From assembly GCF_007641255.1 (NCBI RefSeq), contig NZ_CP036259.1, forward strand, positions 744,001-808,000: 64,000 bases of DNA, in the 5' to 3' direction. Below the pieces are notes generated by a model that searched no databases, was not told where the DNA came from, and saw only the letters and a program-made list of their open reading frames with translations. Position 1 is the stretch's first letter; each line of letters opens with the position of its first letter. Both the position numbers and the translations under genes were made by a program. Shown one piece after another: positions 59,756-64,000 of the stretch. This DNA comes from Sporomusa termitida (GTDB lineage: Bacteria; Bacillota; Negativicutes; Sporomusales; Sporomusaceae).

Positions 59756-59771
59756 ACGTGTATATACACGT
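59756..59771 (+). promoter_or_regulatory. Perfect 16-bp palindrome at the start of the DUF1638 transcript
   Basis: ACGTGTATATACACGT is fully self-complementary and lies about 16 nt after the -10 box, where a bound repressor would block transcription. Confidence 0.55.
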
Positions 59772-59817
59772 TAATACTGAAACTTAAATATACTTTTATT
59801 CAACGAGGAGGCAGGCT

Positions 59818-60418
59818 GTGAAACTAGGCATTCTGGCATGCAGCATCTATCAGCCGGAGTTAGAAGTAGTTCTGGCGCAAATAAGACGAGACAGACTATT
59901 TGCTTGTGAGTTGGTGGTTACTTATTTACCATTAAAACTGCATTCCAATTTAAAACATTTAAAAGCAGCGATCATTACAGCTTTGGCTGAGATAGCGGCA
60001 GACCGCCTTATCCTGCTTTATGGCTCTAAATGTCACCCGGAGTTTGATGATTTTTTACAAAAGTATCAGTTAGGCCGGGTTTGTTCAGGCTAACTGTATT
60101 GAACTGATACTGGGGGAGCGAATCAATGCGGCGGGCAGTGCCAAGACCTTTTATTTAACTCCCGGGTGGTTAACTAAGTGGCGGGAACTCTTTGATACGG
60201 GTTGGGGAATTGATGAGGTAGCACTTAGGCAGAGTTTCGGGTTTTATGATCAGATATTATTCTTCGATACCGGTGTGAGTGAAATTACCGATGAGATGAT
60301 CCTGAATTTGTTCGAGTACACCCGGGTGCCCATTGTGGGGGAAACCTGGAAACATTTAAAAGTAATATTCTGGCAGCAATCCGGGCGGCAGTCCCGGCGC
60401 CTGCAGGACCATGAATAG
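59818..60418 (+). pseudogene. Second DUF1638 gene, interrupted by a single-base frameshift
   Basis: The first frame starts with GTG after GAGGAGG and gives 91 residues (GILACSIYQPELEVVLAQI, LLYGSKCHPEFDDFLQKYQL), then ends. From 60080 the next frame continues without a gap in homology: FVQANCIELILGERINAAGS, TFYLTPGWLTKWRELF, QILFFDTGVSEITDEM, ending at TAG 60416-60418. One extra G in the run at 60077-60079 explains the break. The joined protein of ~200 residues aligns with the intact copy at 28683-29348, including three Cys positions. It has its own promoter and faces away from the Tct operon. Confidence 0.75.
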
Positions 60419-60426
60419 CCAGAAAT

Positions 60427-60601
60427 TATTCGCTTTAATAAAAACAAGGGCCAGGGATATTTCTGCCAAGATGCGGGCCGGAGGGCGTCTCTCACCGGGG
60501 CGGAATATATCCTTGGGGGTTTTAGTAAACCGGTATCTATCTTCAGCCTCGGCAACAATAATCGGCTGAATGATTCTCGAAGCATTGCATGATATATCCA
60601 C
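60427..60601 (-). pseudogene. ParB-like nuclease-domain fragment
   Basis: A minus-strand frame reads ASRIIQPIIVAEAEDRYRF and, after about ten other residues, PGERRPPARILAEISLALVF. This recalls ParB/Spo0J domains (GIIQPIIV...YEIIAGERRWRAA...VPVIV). The ends are missing and the segment between the blocks does not fit, so I take it as a decayed fragment. The resemblance is by eye only. Confidence 0.35.
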
Positions 60602-60730
60602 TCTTAAGCTTGTGTTGGCATACTAAACATGTACCAGGACAAGCTAGGGGACAACCAAGCTGTCCCCTTGTCCACTTAGCGGACCGGTTGCCGCTTCAGT
60701 AGAGTGAAAGGGTTATTCTGCCGGCGCCGG

Positions 60731-61411
60731 CTATTCTTCAGGTGAAAGCTTGGGCGGGAGCTTGGTTGTATCGCCGCCCATGCGGGCTATCAGGTAGATC
60801 AGAAGCAAGAGGATGGCGATGGTGCCGGTGATTGTTGCCGGGGTTAAATACTGACCAGGCAAATATTCGTAAAGGCCAAAAAGGCCAAAGCCGATAAAGA
60901 CAATGGCGGCAAACCACTTTACGGCCCGTTCCGGGATTCTTTTCCCCAGCACAATGCCAATTATGATCCCAATGCCGTCGGCAACCATCATGCCGGTAGT
61001 TGTTCCCAGCCATACCGGGATAATCGCATTAAATTGAGCGGCTAATGCCACTGTGGCCAGCTGTGTTTTGTCTCCCATTTCGGCGATAAAGAAGGCAATG
61101 GCTACTGTCCAAAAGGGAGTGCGTTTACAGGCTTTGTCCTCGCCGTTGAGTTCATCACCACGGATTGTCCACAAACCGAAGATAATAAAAGAGGCAGCGG
61201 CGGCAAGCTGGATGTAATTCATGGGAATAAAATAGGTCAGGTAGCTGCCGACAACCACGGCAAACAAATGATTGAGTATGGTCGCGGCGAATACGCCCCA
61301 CATGACTGTCCGCCAGCAGTAGCGGGTGGCAAAGGCCATAGCCAGAAGCTGTGTTTTATCACCCATCTCTGCCAGTACTACAAAGACAAGTGAAGTTAAA
61401 AATGCTGTCAT
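60731..61411 (-). CDS. GDT1/TMEM165-family manganese exporter
   Basis: The 226-aa, six-helix protein has the duplicated hallmark VVLAEMGDKTQLLAMAFA and FFIAEMGDKTQLATVALAA. UPF0016/GDT1 proteins export Mn(II) (for example MneA). The start at 61411 has GGGGAGG; the frame opens five codons earlier. Control by manganese is strongly supported by a yybP-ykoY riboswitch in the leader. The acidic C-terminal tail (KLSPEE) is cytosolic. Confidence 0.93.
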   Translation of the reverse strand: MTAFLTSLVFVVLAEMGDKTQLLAMAFATRYCWRTVMWGVFAATILNHLFAVVVGSYLTYFIPMNYIQLAAAASFIIFGLWTIRGDELNGEDKACKRTPFWTVAIAFFIAEMGDKTQLATVALAAQFNAIIPVWLGTTTGMMVADGIGIIIGIVLGKRIPERAVKWFAAIVFIGFGLFGLYEYLPGQYLTPATITGTIAILLLLIYLIARMGGDTTKLPPKLSPEE

Positions 61412-61440
61412 AATAAACCTCCCCAAATGGTGTTATATAT

Positions 61441-61575
61441 AAAAAACGAGACCTTTAGTATGACAATATTAGTCATACTAAAGGTCTCACTATTGACAAC
61501 TGTCAACAACAGAGCCAGATGATTACTCACCAGTATGTTGACTCTGTTCTAGAGCTACTCCCCTTTAGGAGTGTT
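61441..61575 (-). ncRNA. yybP-ykoY manganese riboswitch with terminator
   Basis: On the minus strand the leader reads CTAAAGGGGAGTAGCTC, GTCAACATACTGGTGAG, then TTGACAGTTGTCAATAGTG and AGACC, the conserved aptamer blocks of the Mn(II)-sensing class. It is followed by a 15-bp hairpin (GACCTTTAGTATGAC and its complement, 61449-61486 region) ending in CGTTTTTT, the terminator that Mn relieves. The gene controlled is the GDT1-type exporter. Confidence 0.94.
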
Positions 61576-61996
61576 AAGGAATATTATATTGTTTTTATTC
61601 TACACTACCACGCAGGTATTGTCAAATAACGAATTTCCCCTGCCGGGGAGAGGGGCACTATTCTGGGTAACCGCGGCGGATTGCCATGAGAATAAAGCAG
61701 ATAAGACCTGCGAGCAGCGGGTAGATATAGATACTCCGTTATAAATACTAAAGAGCAGATAAGTAAAGAAGGATGAATACCAGTTGTGTCCCCAAAATCA
61801 GCTCCTTACCGATCATATCAACTTGCCGGCTTGGCCGGGCCGGTACCGGCGGCGGACAGTTCCGCAATCCCCGGCTGGGCAGCGGGTGGGGCGTATGTAA
61901 AAAAAATATGGCAGCACAAGGGGTTTGCTGGTGGAATATCGAAAATGATAAAGAAAGCACTAATAGCTGACATAAGGAAGAGATGAGGTATTTTGG
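61576..61996. other. Interval with relic-like fragments, including an SLH-like piece
   Basis: A plus-strand frame at 61786-61986 reads ADSSAIPGWAAGGAYVKK and KGFAGGISKM, which resembles part of an S-layer homology domain (DAxxIPxWA...YV...GFxxG). The rest of the repeat is absent. A short minus-strand hydrophobic stretch (IYIYPLLAGLICFILMAIRR, 61666-61727 region) has no start codon. Both look like decayed sequence; I would not call either a gene. Confidence 0.3.
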
Positions 61997-64000
61997 TTGC
62001 AAGCTTTGGTAATGTGGTTAGACAAAACCCTGAGCAGAATTTTACTGGCACTATTGATCTTTGTGGCTGGGTTAATACTGGCTGTCGGAATTATTACAAA
62101 AAAATTTGAAGTGAATCTCTATGATTACCGGCGGCAAGAGCTTAAGCGTATTAGTGAGGTCGCCCGCAATTCGATTGAGCCGGTTATTGCCCAGTACCGC
62201 ACCGGGGAATTATCCCGGGAGGCAGTGTTACATAAAGTCCGCGATCGTGTCCGGACCATGACTTACAGCGATATATTTGGGGCAAACTACGTATTTATGA
62301 GCTCTTACCAGGGAGTAATGCTTGTACAGCCGTTTGAGTCCGGTCTGGAAGGCAGTGACCAAAGTCAGCTTACCGATGCGCAGGGTTACCCCATCCTCTT
62401 GTCGCTTATTGAACAGGCCCGCCAGGGGGCGGGGTATGTTACCTATTTTTATCATCCGCCCGGCCGGGCTCAACCACAGCAAAAGGTTTCTTATGTAGTA
62501 GGGATACCTGAGCTTGAAGCCTACATCGGCACAGGCATGTATGTGGAGGATATTCAAACAAGCTACCAGGAGTTTCTTATACAGCTCCAGGGCATATTCC
62601 TGTTTTTCTTTTTACTGGTAATGGGAGCGCAATATACGTTGCTGCAGCCGCTGTTTAGCAGCTATCAGCTGTTAATACAGGCTTTTGACCGGTTTAAGCG
62701 GAACTCTGGGGAAGCTCCCCTGCTTGCGGCTGCAACCTATCGTCAGGGCTCGGAAGCAGAGAGGCTGATTACCGGCTTCAATGCCATGCTGGCAGAAATG
62801 TGGGCCAAAAACACGGCCATGCTGCAGGCCCATGCAGAACTTACCCAAAGCCATGAAGAATTAACGGCCGGTAATGAGGAGCTGATTGCCTTATACACCG
62901 AATTGACAGCTGCTAATGAATTGCTCCGGACCAGCGAAGAACGTTATCGCCTGGCGATGGAAGGTGTCAATGACGTTATTTATGACTGGGATCTGCGTAC
63001 CAATAAAATAGCGTTATCAGAACGCTGGAACAATATCCTGGGGCTGTCTGCCGTGGAGGGGGTTGACATCCGGCTAGGCTGGGAAACGAGGATACACCCG
63101 GAGGATAAAGTGATTCGGGAGCAGGCAATGGCTGATCATTTTACGGGAAAAACACCATTTTATGCTGCCGAATACCGGGTGAGGAACCAAAACGGGGAAT
63201 ATTTTTGGGTATTATCACGGGGGAAAGCTTTGCTGAACGGGAACGGCAGTGTAATCCGCCTGGCCGGATCATTCACAGATATTAATGAGCATAAACGGCG
63301 GGAGGCTGAAATCTGGCGTCTGGCTTACCGGGATCCATTAACCGGACTTGCTAACCGGCGGCTATTAACGGAACGTCTGCGCAGCGAACTGTTATTGGCG
63401 CAAAACGGTCAGGGAAGCGGTACCATGTTATATCTGGATCTCGATAATTTTAAGTTTGTTAACGATTCCTGTGGACATATGCAGGGTGACCAACTCCTGA
63501 TTGAAGTGGCCGGCACCCTTGTACAACTTGTTGGGGAAGATCATCTGGTAGCCCGTTTGGGTGGTGATGAATTTGTGGTACTGCTGACAAATATAAGTGA
63601 GACCACCGTGGTATCCCAGTATGCGGCAACCCTTATCAAAGCCTTGTCCAAAGAAGTTAATCTGTGCGCCCACCCTTTTTTTCTTTCGGTCAGCATCGGC
63701 ATTGCCTGTTATCCCCGTAACGGCACTGAAGTTGATGAAATACTCAAGAACGCCGATACAGCGCTTTATGCAGCTAAAAATGCCGGTAGGAACGACTACC
63801 GTTTCTTTGAAAACTCAATGCAGGAAAACCTGATTCAGAAGCTTAAAATGGAGCGCAGTTTGCGGACTGCGCTCAGCAATGAAGAGTTTCTGCTGTATTT
63901 TCAGCCAATCGTGCAGTTAGCCACCGGCCGGGTTGCCGGTTTTGAGGCGCTGTTACGCTGGCATAATCCCCACCGGGGCCTGATATTCCCGGACAAGTTT
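61997..64000 (+). CDS. Membrane PAS-GGDEF-EAL cyclic-di-GMP enzyme (3' truncated by window)
   Basis: At least 668 residues are present. TTG 61997, seven bases after GAGGT, is preferred to ATG 62012. Domains in order: helix ILLALLIFVAGLILAVGI; periplasmic single-cache sensor (residues ~40-190; VARNSIEPVIAQYRTGEL, VSYVVGIPELEAYIGTGMYV); second helix GIFLFFFLLVMGAQYTL; coiled coil; PAS with PAC (~315-440; YRLAMEGVNDVIYDWDL); GGDEF (~445-610) with DPLTGLANRRLL and the intact active-site LGGDEFVVLL; and the start of EAL (FEALLRW). It may synthesise and/or hydrolyse c-di-GMP depending on the unseen EAL residues. Confidence 0.93.
   Translation, partial: MQALVMWLDKTLSRILLALLIFVAGLILAVGIITKKFEVNLYDYRRQELKRISEVARNSIEPVIAQYRTGELSREAVLHKVRDRVRTMTYSDIFGANYVFMSSYQGVMLVQPFESGLEGSDQSQLTDAQGYPILLSLIEQARQGAGYVTYFYHPPGRAQPQQKVSYVVGIPELEAYIGTGMYVEDIQTSYQEFLIQLQGIFLFFFLLVMGAQYTLLQPLFSSYQLLIQAFDRFKRNSGEAPLLAAATYRQGSEAERLITGFNAMLAEMWAKNTAMLQAHAELTQSHEELTAGNEELIALYTELTAANELLRTSEERYRLAMEGVNDVIYDWDLRTNKIALSERWNNILGLSAVEGVDIRLGWETRIHPEDKVIREQAMADHFTGKTPFYAAEYRVRNQNGEYFWVLSRGKALLNGNGSVIRLAGSFTDINEHKRREAEIWRLAYRDPLTGLANRRLLTERLRSELLLAQNGQGSGTMLYLDLDNFKFVNDSCGHMQGDQLLIEVAGTLVQLVGEDHLVARLGGDEFVVLLTNISETTVVSQYAATLIKALSKEVNLCAHPFFLSVSIGIACYPRNGTEVDEILKNADTALYAAKNAGRNDYRFFENSMQENLIQKLKMERSLRTALSNEEFLLYFQPIVQLATGRVAGFEALLRWHNPHRGLIFPDKF

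Overview
The window looks like a chromosomal segment of a spore-forming, Gram-negative-staining (diderm) anaerobe of the Negativicutes, most probably an acetogenic Sporomusaceae member (Sporomusa or a close relative). The reasons are Firmicutes-type regulation (an S-box SAM riboswitch, a yybP-ykoY manganese riboswitch, a HutP homologue, a CotF-like coat protein) together with outer-membrane components (an RND efflux pump and a small beta-barrel protein ending in Phe), an anaerobic CO dehydrogenase, a double-cubane-cluster reductase pair and a corrinoid methyltransferase cluster. The genus is an inference. No tRNA, rRNA or CRISPR array was seen.

Layout. 1-9.6 kb: end of an RND pump, cyclopropane synthase, a Zur-like regulator with a ZnuA zinc lipoprotein, a DMT exporter divergent from a MocR regulator, a beta-barrel protein and an HD-GYP protein. 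9.6-15.7 kb: coat protein, a flavoredoxin/monooxygenase operon, an ECF S-component, the double-cubane reductase and its activator, and a MagIII-like glycosylase. 15.8-17.6 kb: SAM riboswitch, two tandem 161-nt palindromic elements, then metX. 17.7-28.6 kb: LysR, signal peptidase, CooS, a soluble MCP, YitT, a structured leader with a 35-aa membrane peptide, catalase, a RAYT-like element with 25-bp inverted ends, gamma carbonic anhydrase and nitroreductase. 28.7-37.4 kb: a sigma-54 island. 37.5-49 kb: DedA, GDPD, HutP, CoA-transferase, HAD, LUD protein, EFR1 ferredoxin, an NMT1/SsuA-type ABC transporter, and an MCP behind a putative attenuator. 49.3-54.7 kb: flavoproteins, Lrp with LysE, HxlR, glycosyltransferase, and an adaA relic with ogt. 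54.8-64 kb: a TctABC-type transporter with a sensor kinase, several gene relics, a Mn-riboswitch-controlled GDT1 transporter and a truncated GGDEF/EAL protein.

The most coherent system is the sigma-54 island. A PAS-AAA-Fis activator lies between two near-consensus -24/-12 promoters. One faces right into BCCT transporter, MttB-family methyltransferase, corrinoid protein and MtrH-like methyltransferase genes. This is the gene set expected for demethylating a quaternary amine such as glycine betaine and passing the methyl group to tetrahydrofolate. The other faces left into an MFS transporter and a DUF1638 protein, which puts DUF1638 in the same probable regulon. A second, frameshifted DUF1638 gene near 60 kb shows the same three cysteine positions.

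A second regulatory link joins two loci 41 kb apart. A 35-nt sequence (31/35 identical) overlaps the -35 box both of the flavoredoxin/monooxygenase operon and of an Fe-S flavoprotein gene divergent from an HxlR regulator. This suggests one small quinone- or redox-responsive regulon.

Several relics are also visible: an internally deleted tctC paralogue, a truncated adaA, a DUF1980 tail, ParB-like and SLH-like fragments, and a TM1266-like gene with a stop codon near its start.
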